From Flaccisagitta enflata (Eukaryota > Chaetognatha > Sagittoidea > Aphragmophora): a DNA stretch of 64,000 nt. Positions 1 through 10,720 of the stretch are shown in pieces. The notes beneath the pieces were generated by a model. It was not told the origin of the DNA, searched no databases, and saw only the letters and a list, made by a program, of their open reading frames with translations. The DNA lies in NCBI GenBank assembly GCA_965153355.1, contig OZ231126.1, forward strand, positions 86,800,001-86,864,000, given 5' to 3'. Made by a program: the position numbers and the translations under genes. Positions within the stretch are counted from its first letter, which is position 1. Every line of letters begins with the position of its first letter.

Positions 1-1020
1 AAAACATGGATAGCGGACTGGCTCAGTGGAAGAAAGCAAAGAGTGAAAGTGGAAGGAAAATTCTCGGATTGGATAGAGGTGGTCAGTAGTGTGGTCCAGG
101 GGTCCGTGCTTGGTGGAACTTTGTTCGATATATTCATCGACGACATAAGACAAGTTGTCATGGAAGCCCTCATCCTCATGTTTGCGGACGACACAAAAGT
201 GGCGCTCAAAATCGAAAAGGAAGAAGATGCCAGGAGAATGCAAACCATCATCGACAACCTGGTCATGTGGGCAAAGAAATGGGGCATGGCATTTAACGAG
301 GCTAAATGCAAAATCATGCACATAGGAGCAAACAACCCGAGGATGGAATACTTTATGAATGGGAAAAAAATTGAAGTGGCGACGGAAGAGAAAGACTTGG
401 GAGTGTGGGTAAGCTCCGTAATGAAACCTGCAAAACAATGTTCGGTAGCTGCAAAGAATGCTAATTTTGCACTTGGGCAAATGCTTCGTGCCTTCCATTA
501 CCGGAAAAAATCTCAGCTGGTCCCGCTATATAAGTGTTTCGTCAGGCCCAAATTGGAATTTGCGGTGGCATCCTGGAACCCGTGGACAGAAACTGACAAA
601 AAAACACTAGAGCGAGTCCAAGAGAGAATGGTGAAACAGCTTTGTGACGTTCGTGGAAACACATATGAAGAAAAGCTTAAAGATATCGGCTTGACGACGC
701 TGACGGAAAGGAGAGAAAGAGGCGACGCGATCGAAGCTTTCAAGACAATCAAAGGTTTCAACCACGTAAAAAAGGAGAAATGGTTTGAGTTTGAGGACGA
801 AAACCAACGGTCGACGAGACGAAATACTGAGATAAATGAAGGCGGGGAGAGGAAAATAAGCAATGTCCTGCGGGAGGAGAGGGCAAGGCTTGAAGTGCGA
901 AAAAGTTTCTTTAACGTCCACGCAGCCAAACTATGGAATAAGATCCCGGAGAGCGTACGAGAAAAAACTTCCGTAAACAGCTTTAAAGCTGCTTATGATA
1001 AGTGGAAGGAGACTAGCTAA
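1..1020 (+). CDS. LINE ORF2 reverse transcriptase, C-terminal part
   Basis: The frame is open from the first bases of the window to a TAA at 1018-1020, so this is the C-terminal ~340 residues of a longer protein. It would copy the element's RNA at a nicked target site. Visible reverse-transcriptase blocks are the QGSVLG motif (about 94-117) and the catalytic FADD box (181-192), followed by the usual GVWV block and an LYKCFVRPKLEFA segment. The C-terminal connection domain has the family pattern ERVQERM, GLTTLTERRERGD and LWNKIPE. The order and spacing match CR1/L2/Jockey-superfamily LINEs; the exact clade cannot be fixed without a tree. The motif usually read as VPQGS is VVQGS here, a conservative change. 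There are no stops or frameshifts, so it was recently functional or still is. The endonuclease domain is outside the window. Confidence 0.9.
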   Translation, partial: KTWIADWLSGRKQRVKVEGKFSDWIEVVSSVVQGSVLGGTLFDIFIDDIRQVVMEALILMFADDTKVALKIEKEEDARRMQTIIDNLVMWAKKWGMAFNEAKCKIMHIGANNPRMEYFMNGKKIEVATEEKDLGVWVSSVMKPAKQCSVAAKNANFALGQMLRAFHYRKKSQLVPLYKCFVRPKLEFAVASWNPWTETDKKTLERVQERMVKQLCDVRGNTYEEKLKDIGLTTLTERRERGDAIEAFKTIKGFNHVKKEKWFEFEDENQRSTRRNTEINEGGERKISNVLREERARLEVRKSFFNVHAAKLWNKIPESVREKTSVNSFKAAYDKWKETS

Positions 1021-1198
1021 AAAAATCTGCATGCACGACAGCAATGCATACCACTTGGAAACGAAGACGATATTAAAAAAAACTTAGTTCAGATGCGCTA
1101 ACGTGCAACTATTGGATCCCTGATGCGATGCCCTTGCTATGCGGACCAACGTCTGCCTAAAGGGTCTATACTCTACTCTACTCTACTCTACTCTACTC
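1..1198 (+). mobile_element. LINE, CR1/L2-like, 3' part
   Basis: The element enters from the left edge, so its 5' part lies outside the window. It consists of the end of the reverse-transcriptase ORF, a short 3' UTR (1021-1165) and a tail of CTCTA pentamers (about 1171-1198). A 3' end in short tandem repeats rather than poly(A) is typical of CR1/L2-type LINEs. The copy looks young because the ORF is unbroken. Confidence 0.85.
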
Positions 1199-1727
1199 TT
1201 TATCTCTGTATCTTTATATTTTCATATCATTATGTCTTAATATCTTAATATCTTAATAATTTGTATGATAATATCTTACATCTAAAGAGGACGCATCTAT
1301 TGGACATCTCTTGGCCTTGTTTTCCATCACGACGGACAGTGCGCGGTTTTGGCGACTGGATTGCTGTGTTTCTGACCTCGTTTTAAAATCGCTCATTCGT
1401 GTCGCACTCATCCGGGCCCCTTTGCTCGTTTTATGAAATATCGCTGTTGAGAATTCTGGCCTATTTCAGCTGGCTTGCTCATCTTGAGCAAGATTTTTCA
1501 TTTTGGGTAGCTTTAATCAGTGAAAACGCTTACATCAGGAACCAATAAGCTTGCTCAATGGGAAGATTTTCTGGATTTTTGGAAACATAAATAGATACCT
1601 ACCGTATTTCTTGCATTTGTCGCCCCCCTCTAATTAGCGCCCCCCCCTTTTTTCATGAAAGAAAGAGCTAATGATAAAGATGATTTTTTGAAAAAAATCA
1701 TAGAAGGTTCATTGAAAATTGCGTTTT
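1199..1727. other. no gene seen
   Basis: AT-rich sequence with no supported frame, splice structure or tandem repeat beyond a few TATCTTAATA-like units near 1230-1255. Confidence 0.5.
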
Positions 1728-1904
1728 TAGTCGCGTGCAACCCGCTTTGTCCGTCGGTCGGTCGGTTGGTTGGTCGGTCATATTCTATTTTTTTTATGAT
1801 TTTATTTTTTGACCTCACTGCTCCTGCCCAAATGGTCAAGTGACCTCACATATGGCCCCTGCCCACCCGCACGCGACTTCGGTAGCCGCGTATCCGGCCT
1901 TGTT
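1728..1904 (-). repeat. hairpin-ended repeat (family A), copy 1
   Basis: Starts with TAGTCGCGTGC and ends with ATCCGGCCTTGTT. Between them lie GGTCGGTCGGTTGG microsatellite and GCTCCTGCCCAAATGGTC. The same arrangement recurs about a dozen times in the window in both orientations. I call the strand with the hairpin at the 3' end plus, so this copy is minus. The hairpin is degenerate here. Confidence 0.75.
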
Positions 1905-2129
1905 CTAAAGAAAAGCCATATGAGAATAGGATGCAATAAAACAAAATATTCTCTTTTTTTTTTTTTGTGATTTTTTTAATTGAATTGAATTTTTGTAATA
2001 CAATAATCAGACATGCAGGTTTAAAATAGCAATGTTTAATTTCTGTTTCAAAAGCACCCGGGGTGCTTATTACGAGAAATACGGTAATAAAGCTCACTAA
2101 ACTAATTTGCAAATTAGAGGCAAGTTGGA
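1905..2129. other. no gene seen
   Basis: AT-rich stretch between repeats. The open frame on the minus strand runs through repeat sequence and shows no protein features. Confidence 0.4.
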
Positions 2130-2575
2130 TTTTTTTTTGCAAACCTGCTGCTCATTTTAAGTGAAGCTACTCATTTAAACAAAGTTGCTCATTTTTAGCA
2201 GAGTAGCTCATTTTGAGCAAATACGCTTCTTTTGAGCAAACCTGCTCATCATTGAGCACACTCACTTATCTTTGAGTAAACTTGCTCAACCATATCTAGC
2301 CAGCTAATCTTTCTTTTTTAGGGGAATATTTGCCAATTTTTGAGAAATTCACTTATTTTGGAGCAAACTCGCTCATTTATGAGCAAACTTGCTCAGCTTA
2401 GCTCTAATTGGATTCATTTTAATCCAAACTCCATTCATTTCAAGCAATACCTGCTCATTCAGAAGTGCACCCGCTCACTTTTGAGCAAGCTCACTCATTC
2501 AGAAGTGCGCTCGCTCACTTTTGAGCGTGCTCGCTCGTTTTTGCGTGCAACCTGCTCATTTTGGTATGCATCATC
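2130..2575. repeat. degenerate minisatellite of palindromic GCTCATTTTGAGC units
   Basis: About 20-base units of the form GCTCATTTTTGAGCAAAC recur with drift. Each unit is itself an inverted repeat (GCTCA..TGAGC). The long frame across it is a by-product of the repeat. Confidence 0.7.
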
Positions 2576-3734
2576 GCTTTCCTTGTGTCATGAGCGTTCT
2601 AACGATATGCTGGACTATATACTTTTCTCCAGAGTAAGTATAAATTCCTCAAAAATTTCATCAGCGGAGATTGCACCGAATTCGTTCGCGCGCGCGTAAG
2701 AAGTCCGCCGCCGCACAGCCATCGGATTTTCGATCGGCAAAGTTAACACATGCACGCGATGCGCAAGAGTGCGCAATGTCCGATTTGGATGCGGTTTTCG
2801 ATTCTCGATTGCTGACTAGCTCACCTTGAATCTATCAATTTTGTATACTTTTAGCTCCCTCAGACGACCCTCAGTGTTTCATAAGGTAACATGCTAAAAT
2901 CATTGCTCTGAACGAAACCAGAAAAGACTTTTTGGGCCGCTTTTTTTGCTTGGTTATGACTTCCCCTCAGGGGATATAGTTGATATATCATATGTATGGG
3001 TTTTATCAAGCATTGTGCTTGCTTGAGAAGCACAAATTAAGGGCTGGAAGTCTTTCGCTCGCCCGAATTCGGAAACTGCGGACAAATATTTTTATCACGC
3101 ATCATGGCTTCCTATTTCCCTTACTACTTCAAGTAGTCCTCTATTAGATAGAAACCTGAAAAGTGATTAACTTTGAGAATTAATAGTGTTTTAAAAAAAG
3201 ATAATCGGCATACTCAGATTTTGCTATGAAATGGTGAAAAAATTAGGAGCATCAAAATTTGATGATAACACAATATTTGAACAACTTAGCATTTGCGCAG
3301 TAGGATGAAATTTTTTGTACATCACATCGGATTGTCGATAACTGATTAATTGCTGAGAAATGATCAGATAATCTATTTTTTAATAGGTTTTGCTTGTTAT
3401 ATGCTGATCCGGACAAAATCCGGACATGTGAATGTGGCCATTTTGACCTGATTTTTAGGCCCCCTAGGGGTAGGGGTGGTCACAAAAAATGGTTTGGTAA
3501 GGTAATCCAGGTAGTTAGGTAGGTCATCAAACTACAAAAACTTGTCACAATGCAATAGACATTGCTGTAACACTGTTAACGTTGCGGTAAGTCGGGTTCT
3601 CGCGTCGAAAAGAAATTGTGACATTAACCTTAATGAAGCTTATGTTTACATGCTCAAACAATTAAGGCCACTAAGGCATTGCGTTAATGCTTTAAGGCCA
3701 CTAATGCACAAAATTACTCAAAAAATACATATGT
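2576..3734. other. no gene seen
   Basis: Mixed sequence with a short CpG-rich patch at about 2680-2800 and AT-rich flanks. Frames here (for example 3542-3748) are short and carry no domain, signal peptide or splice evidence. Confidence 0.5.
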
Positions 3735-4090
3735 CCAAAAATACCTAAAAATACCCAAAAATACCCATATATACCCAAAAATACCCAAAAATACTAAAAA
3801 TTTATCAAAAAACATCAAAAGTACCTATAACTACCCGAAAATACCTGAAAGTACCCTAAAGTACTTTAAGTACCTAGAATAACTTAAGTACCCAAAAACA
3901 CCAAAAATTACCAAAATAATACCCAAAAATACCCAAAAATGCCTGAAAATACCCAAAAGTATCTGAAAGTACCCTAAAATACGTTAAGTACCTGAAATAT
4001 TTTAAGTACCCTAAAGTACCCTGAAGTACCCTAAAGTACCCTGAAATACCCTAGGATACCTGAAAGTACCTTAAAAAACCTTAAAAGTCC
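3735..4090. repeat. minisatellite, AAAAATACCC-type decamer
   Basis: Roughly 10-base units (AAAATACCCA, later AAAGTACCCT) repeat with gradual change of the unit from left to right. Confidence 0.8.
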
Positions 4091-4109
4091 CCAATTTTAA
4101 AGACGTAGG

Positions 4110-4195
4110 CGGACCGACGGACCGCGGACCTGACCCTACCGACCTACCGACCGGCGGCAAAGTGTAGAGGAGTCGCGTAGCACACGACTAAAAAG
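4110..4195 (+). repeat. family A repeat, 3' fragment with hairpin
   Basis: GACCGACGG microsatellite followed by GTGTAGAGG and the hairpin AGTCGCGTAGCACACGACT, then AAAAA. One mismatch in the stem. Confidence 0.7.
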
Positions 4196-4330
4196 AAGAG
4201 AAGAAAGAAGAAAAAGAAAGAAGAAGAAGGAGAAGAAGAAGAAGAAGAAGAAGAAGAAGGAGAAGGAGAAGAAGAAGAAGAAGAAGAAGAAGAAGAAGAA
4301 GAAGAAGAAGAAGAAGAAAAAGATGAAGAA
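4196..4330. repeat. (GAA)n microsatellite
   Basis: Near-perfect GAA triplets with a few GGA interruptions, directly abutting the A-run at the end of the preceding repeat. Confidence 0.9.
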
Positions 4331-4419
4331 TAAGAAGAAGTAAAGGGTGAAGAGAGAGGAGATAAAGAAGGGGAATATGGAGATCATGGTTCCAAAGACG
4401 ATGGTGTTGATCACAGCCG

Positions 4420-5008
4420 CCCAGAGCTTGACGCCAGTTGACCTGAAATGATCGTCACCAACTTCAGTGGTTTCATGACCCTTATGGTGCATAGATTACA
4501 TTTCTAGAAAAAATGAAATCTGTTTTGGGGCGCTTTTTAAGATATCTAAAAAAATAGTATTATTTTACTATATTTTTTACTATAACTCTTAGTGATAAAT
4601 TTTTTTGATAATTTTGACTGCAGATTTGATCTCAGATGATAGTTTCTGGTTCGTTTGATATGTCACACTATATACTTTTGCAAAAGAAATAAAAGTTTAT
4701 TTTTTGGTCACATTACTATATAAAATAATGTTAAATAGCAAAATTTAACTTTTTATTTCTTTTACAAAAGTATATAGTGTGACATATCAAACGAACCGGA
4801 AACTATCACCTGAAGTGAGATCTGCAATCAGAATTATCAAAAAAATTCATCACAAAGAGTTATGGTAAAAAATATAGTAAAATAATACTATTTTCTTAGA
4901 TATCTTAAAAAGCATTTTTTTTAGAAATGTAATCTATGCACCATCAGGGTCATGAAACCACTGAAGTTGGTGACGATCATTTCAGGTCAACTGGCGTCAA
5001 GCTCTGGG
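4420..5008. repeat. 0.59-kb fold-back inverted repeat
   Basis: The left arm starts CCCAGAGCTTGACGCCAGTTG at 4420 and the right arm ends with its complement at 5008. Arms of about 260-280 bases match nearly throughout, apart from a short loop at about 4705-4745. The arms contain no coding frame. This looks like a fold-back type non-autonomous element. Confidence 0.85.
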
Positions 5009-5282
5009 TGATTGTGTGATGATGACTTCGTTGATTCTTGTATTTCTATGAAAATTCCGATGATCCCAAATCCTGTTCCGACGATGATGAAGATAATGAT
5101 GGATGATTAGGATTAGAAGAATGCAGAAATTGTCGACTAAGAGACTACAAATGACGATCATGACATTTAATTGGAATCGCAATCTAAAATCAAGCAAGAA
5201 AAAGATAGAAAAATAGGAGAAAGAAACCTTCACGCCACTAATGTAGTCCAATAGTAAACACTTTGGCCTTGACTTAGGACAT
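5009..5282. other. no gene seen
   Basis: Short frames only. No repeat or gene evidence. Confidence 0.4.
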
Positions 5283-5446
5283 AACAAGGCCAGATACACG
5301 GCTGCCTAAGTCGCGTGCGGGTGGGCAGGGGCAGTGAAAAAAACAATGTTAACCAAATTTTTGGGCAGAAGTAGTCACCGACCAACCAACCAACAGACAG
5401 ACGGACCGACAAAGCGGGTTATAGAGTCGCTTGCACACAATTAAAA
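5283..5446 (+). repeat. family A repeat, copy 3
   Basis: Begins AACAAGGCCAGATACACGGC, continues AAGTCGCGTGCGGGTGGGCA, and ends GCGGGTTATAGAGTCGC with a decayed hairpin. Confidence 0.75.
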
Positions 5447-5455
5447 TTAGTAGCC

Positions 5456-5610
5456 AGTTGTTGTTGCTGTTGTTGTTGTTGTTGCTGCTGTTGTTGTGGT
5501 TAGTGTGATTAATAATGTTGTTGTGGTTTTTATTGTTGTTATTGTATTTATTGTTTTTGTTGTTGTTGTTGTTGTTGTTATTTGTTGTTGTTATTTGTTG
5601 TTGTTGTTGT

Positions 5611-5648
<38 letters not shown>

Positions 5649-5729
5649 TCATTGTTGTTTATTCCATTATTTGTTTGTTGTTTTGTTGTAGTTGGCTGTG
5701 GTTGTTGTTGTTGTTGTTGTTGTTGTTAT

Positions 5730-5771
<42 letters not shown>

Positions 5772-5849
5772 GTTGTTATTGTTATTTGTGGTTGTTATGT
5801 AGTTATTTGCTATTGTTGTTGTTGTTGTTGGTGTTGTTGCTGTTTTTGC

Positions 5850-5903
<54 letters not shown>

Positions 5904-5950
5904 GGTGGTGGTGGTGGTGGTTTTTGTGGTTGTGGTAGTTGTTGTTGTGG

Positions 5951-5997
<47 letters not shown>

Positions 5998-6239
5998 GCT
6001 GTTGTATTTGCTGAATTTATTGTTGTTGTTGTTGTTGTTGTTATTGTATTTGTTGTTGTTGTAATAGTTGTTGTTGTTTTTTTGTTGTTGTTGTTGTTGT
6101 TGTTATTTATTTATTGTTTATTGTTGTTGTTATTGTTGTTATTGTTATTTTTGTTGTTATTGTTGTTGTTGTTTTCATTATTGTATTATTGTTGTTGTTT
6201 ATTATTTGTCGCTGCTTTGCTTTTGTGGCTGTTATTGTT

Positions 6240-6321
<82 letters not shown>

Positions 6322-6356
6322 TCGTTGTTGTTATTGTTGTTGTTGTTGTTGTTATA
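5456..6356. repeat. (TTG)n triplet array, about 900 bases
   Basis: Imperfect GTT/TTG triplets with GCT, ATT and GTG interruptions. All long frames (poly-Val, poly-Leu, poly-Cys) are the three readings of this array. Confidence 0.95.
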
Positions 6357-6389
6357 AATTAAGGGGTAAGTTAGAGAATGAAGAATCGC

Positions 6390-7200
6390 AGCCCAAAGGC
6401 AGTTAGTGGTCAGCAGTTTCCATGCCCTTCTTGAGTAGTATGTGATTTAAGTTGATGGGAAGCAGGGCAGCGGCCCCAAAGGGTATGAAGTCCTGTAGAA
6501 CACGGGGGTAATCTATCCGTCTGTCCTTCTGTCTGCCTTCCTTCTGTCCAAAAGGCCCTGACATTCTCACTCTTATTGACTAACCTGGAGAAATGACAAA
6601 CAGCAGTAAATGGACATTGGTACCCATGCCCTTCTTAAGTAATTCTTTATTTGAGTTAAGGGGGAAGCAGGCTAGGATCTGAGTCTCTGAAGCCAGATTC
6701 TTGGTCTCTGCGGCCATAATTTGGGTCTTTGAGGCCATGATTTAGGTCTTTAAGGCCAGAACCTGTGTTCCCAAGGCCAAAATCTGGGTATCAGAGGTCA
6801 AGATATGGGTCTCTAAGACTAAGATGTGGGTCTCGGAAGCCAGGATATAGGTCTAATGGGCCAAAAATATAGAACTCAGACCGGAATTCAGGTGTTCTAG
6901 CCCGATTTTGGCCCATTTGCTTGGATTTGGGCTATTTTGCTTGGATTTGGGCCATACAATTTGGGTTGGGACCCCAAAAGGGGACAAAGCCCTGAAGATG
7001 GGGCTGGGGGATGGACGTACATACAGACGGACAGACGTACAAACGGATAGACAAATGAACAAATTTCCCGTGTTCTTCAGGACTTTGCCCAAAAAAAAAC
7101 AGGTCACCCAAGACCAATATGTGGTCAGCGATACCCGTTGCCCTGCTTTGCATGATTGCGAATTGGAGTAAGAGGAAGTAGGGAAGTCCTGTAGTACAAA
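6390..7200. repeat. compound repeat with GC-rich palindromic core and internal minisatellites
   Basis: Contains GTGGTCAGCAG and GGCAGCGGCCCCAAAGGG followed by AAGTCCTGTAGAACACGG (6465-6510). An ATCTGGGTCTCTGAGGCC-type minisatellite follows (about 6670-6850), then TTGCTTGGATTTGGGCC units (6915-6960). GTGGTCAGCGATACCCGTTG recurs at 7120-7140. The pieces match the TIR-bounded element families found further right. Confidence 0.7.
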
Positions 7201-7627
7201 GGGGACCTTTTGTTCACCGGTCTGTCCCCCCAGGTCCTCACAGGCCTAAAATCTGGCTTCTCAGGCCTGATATCAACCCTATCAGTAGGCAAGAAGTCAG
7301 CGGGAAATCAAGAGGATTGCAGTTCTCCAGCTGTCCGTATATCTATTTCCAAGGTAGTAGTTAGCCAATAGCCAAACACGTCTTCTAGCATTTACGGTTG
7401 TTTTTATGTGCATCCTCCCATATCTATAAGCTGTTATGTCCATCAGACAGTTGGTCGGTCAATTGTTAAGTGGGTAAAGCTAATTTTAGAATTTTGCAAA
7501 ACAGTTTATCCTGGTGTCTTTCTTCATTTTTTTTTACTTTTATGCAAACCCGCTTTCACTCTTTTTCAATGCACAGCGCAATCTACAGTAGAAAATCTGG
7601 ACATTAGTCCCCCAGGGAAAAACCCTG
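7201..7627. other. no gene seen
   Basis: Repeat remnant (CAGGCCTAAAATCTGGC near 7245) and unique sequence. The 98-residue plus-strand frame has no recognisable feature. Confidence 0.4.
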
Positions 7628-7865
7628 ATTCATTGGTTAAGTTAGTTTTAATTGAAGATTTTCCCGGGGAATTCCCGGGATTAAACTTTTATATTTCTCA
7701 GTAAAGCCCGTTTCACTTTAAAGAGTATTTGTAACAGAGGATTTCCCCGGGGATTTCCCCGGGGAATTCCCTGGGATAAAACTTAGATATTTCTCAAAAA
7801 TGCCCCGTTCACTTTAAAAACTAATTGCAACGGGTATTCCCCGGGGAACTCCCCAGGGGATTAAT
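7628..7865. repeat. tandem repeat, about 105 bases, three copies
   Basis: Each copy has a CCCGGGGAATTCCCGGGATT-like palindrome followed by ATATTTCTCA and CCCGTTCACTTTAAA. The palindrome drifts between copies. Confidence 0.75.
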
Positions 7866-8393
7866 ATCACAACAGATTGCGCAGTGCAATGGTTCTTTTA
7901 TTCTAGTAATAGTAACTGATTATCACTTTTAGTTGTAAACAGGCGATAATGCTCAGAAAAAATTGTTTTTGTTTATCATATATAATTTTGATTTATAAAT
8001 TTCAATCATATTTACAAATTAGTAGATTTATCATTTCAAATATTAACAAAATAAGCAGTTAAAGACCTTTTTTATGTCCACCCGGTACAAGATGTGCCTC
8101 GAGCAGGCTTGAACTGGTCACTCAAAGCAAGATCGCTTATATTTAGATGATTACAGGATAACTTCTCAGTCAAAAATAGTTCTTCACTTCTCATTTTCCC
8201 TCCAATCTATGTGCGCGTTTTAACTGGTCAGTGAGGGTTCACAAGGCTCTCTTCCATTCATTTATTAAGGGATATTGTTCCACTTGTCATTCAAACAAGT
8301 GACGCGGGGAAACAATATTGTTGCGGATGAGCGGGCAGGGGCAACCAACTCCCAAACACACCCAACACTCCACCCGACCCTCTTTCAAACCCT

Positions 8394-8394
<1 letters not shown>
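7866..8394. other. no gene seen
   Basis: AT-rich unique sequence without supported coding. Confidence 0.4.
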
Positions 8395-8482
<88 letters not shown>

Positions 8483-8483
8483 G
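8395..8483. repeat. (TTG)n microsatellite
   Basis: Uninterrupted TTG triplets, about 29 units. Confidence 0.95.
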
Positions 8484-8651
8484 CATTTAATGTTGCATTT
8501 ATTTGATTCGAATCACATTTCTCACGATCAAAGTTGAAATCATCATTAATATCGATGATTTTTCCGGGTTCCCGAAATTAACGCAGTTCATATTGGGCGA
8601 TGGCCGATAGAGCATAAAGCGACGAATATATTGCATTATACAATGCATTAT

Positions 8652-8870
8652 TAGTCGCGTGCTATGCGACTCTACACCCCGCTTTGTCAGGCTTTCAGTT
8701 GGTCGGTCGGTTGGTTGGTCGGTCCCCATTTTACTTTTTTTATTCATTTTACTTTTTTGACCTCACCGCTCCTGCCCAAATGGTCTAGTGACCTCAAATA
8801 CGGCCCCTGCCCAACCGCATGGCCCCTGCCCACCCGCACGAGACTTCGGCAGCCGTGTATCCGGCCTTGT
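8652..8870 (-). repeat. family A repeat, full-length, in left arm of inverted repeat
   Basis: Hairpin AGTCGCGTGCTATGCGACT at 8653-8671, GGTCGGTCGGTTGG tract, GCTCCTGCCCAAATGGTC, and terminal GTATCCGGCCTTGT. Confidence 0.8.
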
Positions 8871-9214
8871 ATTCATTACATTTGTCTAGCTCTTAACTGT
8901 CTGTCTTTTAATCTGTATATTCGTCTGTCTGTATGTTTGTCTATATGTCTGTGTGTCTATCAAATATGGTAGTTTCGTTCAGAATTTGCATTGTTATCGA
9001 TCATCGTTGATTAAAGATGATTGCAAAATCAGCTAACATTCGATCAATAGAGACTTAGATTGACCAAGAACCAAGTCAGCTCATGCCAAGGATTCTCTCT
9101 TATCGATTGATTGCTCAGGGTAGTTTTGAATGAACATGACAGTTTGCGCAAATCACTTCGATTCTGAATTCCTTCCTTCCTTCCTTTCTTCCTTCTTTTT
9201 TTCCTGTTTTCCTT

Positions 9215-9655
9215 TTTGGGCAGCGGCCCCGAAGGGGACGAAGTCCTGTAGAACACAGGGGACTTTCGTTCAATTGTCCATTCGTTCGTTTGTTCAACCC
9301 CCCAGGCCCTCTCAGGCCTGAAATCTGCCCTTTCAGGCCTAAAATCTGCCCTCTCAGGCCTGAAACCTGCCCTCTCAGGCCTTGAATCTGCCCTCTCAGG
9401 CCTGTAATTTGCTCTTTCAGGCCTGAAACCTGCCTGTCAGGCTTTAAGAATCTGCACCAAAAATTTAAAAACCTGGCAAGGCTGGGAGTTTCAGGCCTGA
9501 GAAGCTGAAATTACAGGCTGGGAGGTGAGGGCAGGCCTGAGGCTGGATTTAGGCCTGGGGGAGGCAGGTTTCAGGCCTGGAGGCTGAGGTGAGCAAAGAG
9601 CAGTGGTGGTGAAAGTCCCCTGTGTTCTGCAGGACTTCGTCCCCTTGGGCCATCT
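9215..9655. mobile_element. TIR-bounded element with internal minisatellite (family C)
   Basis: Left end GGGCAGCGGCCCCGAAGGGG then ACGAAGTCCTGTAGAACACA; right end is its complement at 9604-9655. Inside is a run of CTCAGGCCTGAAATCTGCC units (about 9300-9440), followed by inverted copies of the same unit (9490-9590). No coding capacity. Confidence 0.7.
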
Positions 9656-10220
9656 GCAAAAGAAGGCAGGAAGGAAGGAAGAAAGGAAGGAAGGAAGAAT
9701 CAGAATCGAAGAAATTTGCAAACTGTCGTGTTCATTCAACAAAACTACCCTGAGCAATCGATCGATAACAGAGAATCCTTGGCATGAGCTGACTTGGTTC
9801 TTGGTCAATCTAAGTCTCTATTGATCGAATGTTAGCTGAATTTGCGATCATCTTTAATCAACGTTGATCGATAACAATGCAAATTCTAAACAAAACTACC
9901 ATATTTGATAGACACACAGACATATAGACAAACATACGAACGAATATACAGGTGACAGACGGGCAAACTGGAACAAATGGCAAAGGCCGAATCCGACTGC
10001 GAAATGTGAGCAAAGATCGCGCGATTGGGCGGGCGTATTTGGGTCGCAGAACCATTTGGGCAGAACGGCCGAGATCAAAAGCCAAAATGAATAAAAGTAA
10101 AGTGAGGACCATTTATTATTCGTTGCTGAAGCTGCGCGAGTCGCATGGCACGCGTTTAATAATGCAATGTATAATGCAATATATTCGTCGCTTTATACTC
10201 CATCGGTGTCATCTTCATCC

Positions 10221-10511
10221 ATGCTTGATACTATGTCAAGTAGCTACTCATCCATAGGTGTGTTGAAGTCTAAAAAAAAATTGAAAGGAAAACATACTGA
10301 GGAGCACAAACCTGTAAAAAAAAGGAAGACCATCATACAGAGTAAAAACAAAAAAAAAGGTTCTCAGCTGAAGAAAAAAGCCAAAGTCATTTCTTCTTCT
10401 TCTTCCTCCTATTCTTCTTCTTCTTCTTCTTCTTCTCCCTCTTCTTCTTCTTCTTCTTCTTCCTCTCCCCGCATCTCAACTAAAAAACAGAAAAAGAACC
10501 ACAGGCGATAA
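10221..10511 (+). CDS. small Lys/Ser-rich basic protein, function unknown
   Basis: The 96-residue frame from ATG 10221 to TAA 10509 starts just outside the inverted-repeat arm. An in-frame ATG at 10167 lies inside the arm and is less likely. The middle is strongly basic (KSKKKLKGKH, KKRKT, KNKKKGS, KKKAK). It is followed by long serine runs with a few Tyr and Pro, encoded by TCT/TCC triplets, and a basic end KKQKKNHRR. Such composition suits nucleic-acid binding, for example a protamine-like or core protein, or an SR-like tail; this is inference. The next gene on the same strand is the DNA polymerase. An AATAAA overlaps the stop codon. The serine run is a microsatellite, so a chance frame is possible. 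Confidence 0.45.
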   Translation: MLDTMSSSYSSIGVLKSKKKLKGKHTEEHKPVKKRKTIIQSKNKKKGSQLKKKAKVISSSSSSYSSSSSSSSPSSSSSSSSSPRISTKKQKKNHRR

Positions 10512-10515
10512 TAAA
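10510..10515 (+). promoter_or_regulatory. AATAAA poly(A) signal candidate
   Basis: Overlaps the tandem stop codons of the small basic protein frame. It is the only canonical signal near that gene. Confidence 0.35.
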
Positions 10516-10627
10516 GGATAAAGGTTATAATTACAACTTCCTTTTCACTTTATTCCCCACCACCCTACTACACCTCTTACTGTAAAAAAAAACTTTTTTT
10601 TTATCTCTTTTCTTCTATCTTTCCTCC

Positions 10628-10720
<93 letters not shown>

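Larger units (their letters stand above)
8610..10207. repeat. 1.6-kb inverted repeat next to the virus-like cluster
   Basis: The left arm (about 8610-9290) and right arm (about 9600-10207) are reverse complements. Paired landmarks are TATGGTAGTTT at 8967 with its complement near 9895, AGAGACTTAGATTGACC at 9049 with its complement near 9808, and GCGACGAATATATTGCATTA at about 8618 with its complement near 10175. Each arm contains a family A copy (8652-8870; about 9970-10160) and an end of a GCAGCGGCCCC-type element. The central 300 bases hold a CAGGCCTGAAATCTGCC minisatellite. Arms have diverged by many substitutions, so this is not a recent assembly duplication. Confidence 0.8.

Noticed and set aside
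4136-4492. 118-residue minus-strand poly-Phe frame
   Set aside because: Explained by the GAA array and the fold-back arm.
5496-6406. Long plus-strand frames of poly-Val, poly-Leu and poly-Cys
   Set aside because: They are the three readings of a TTG triplet array and carry no other sequence.
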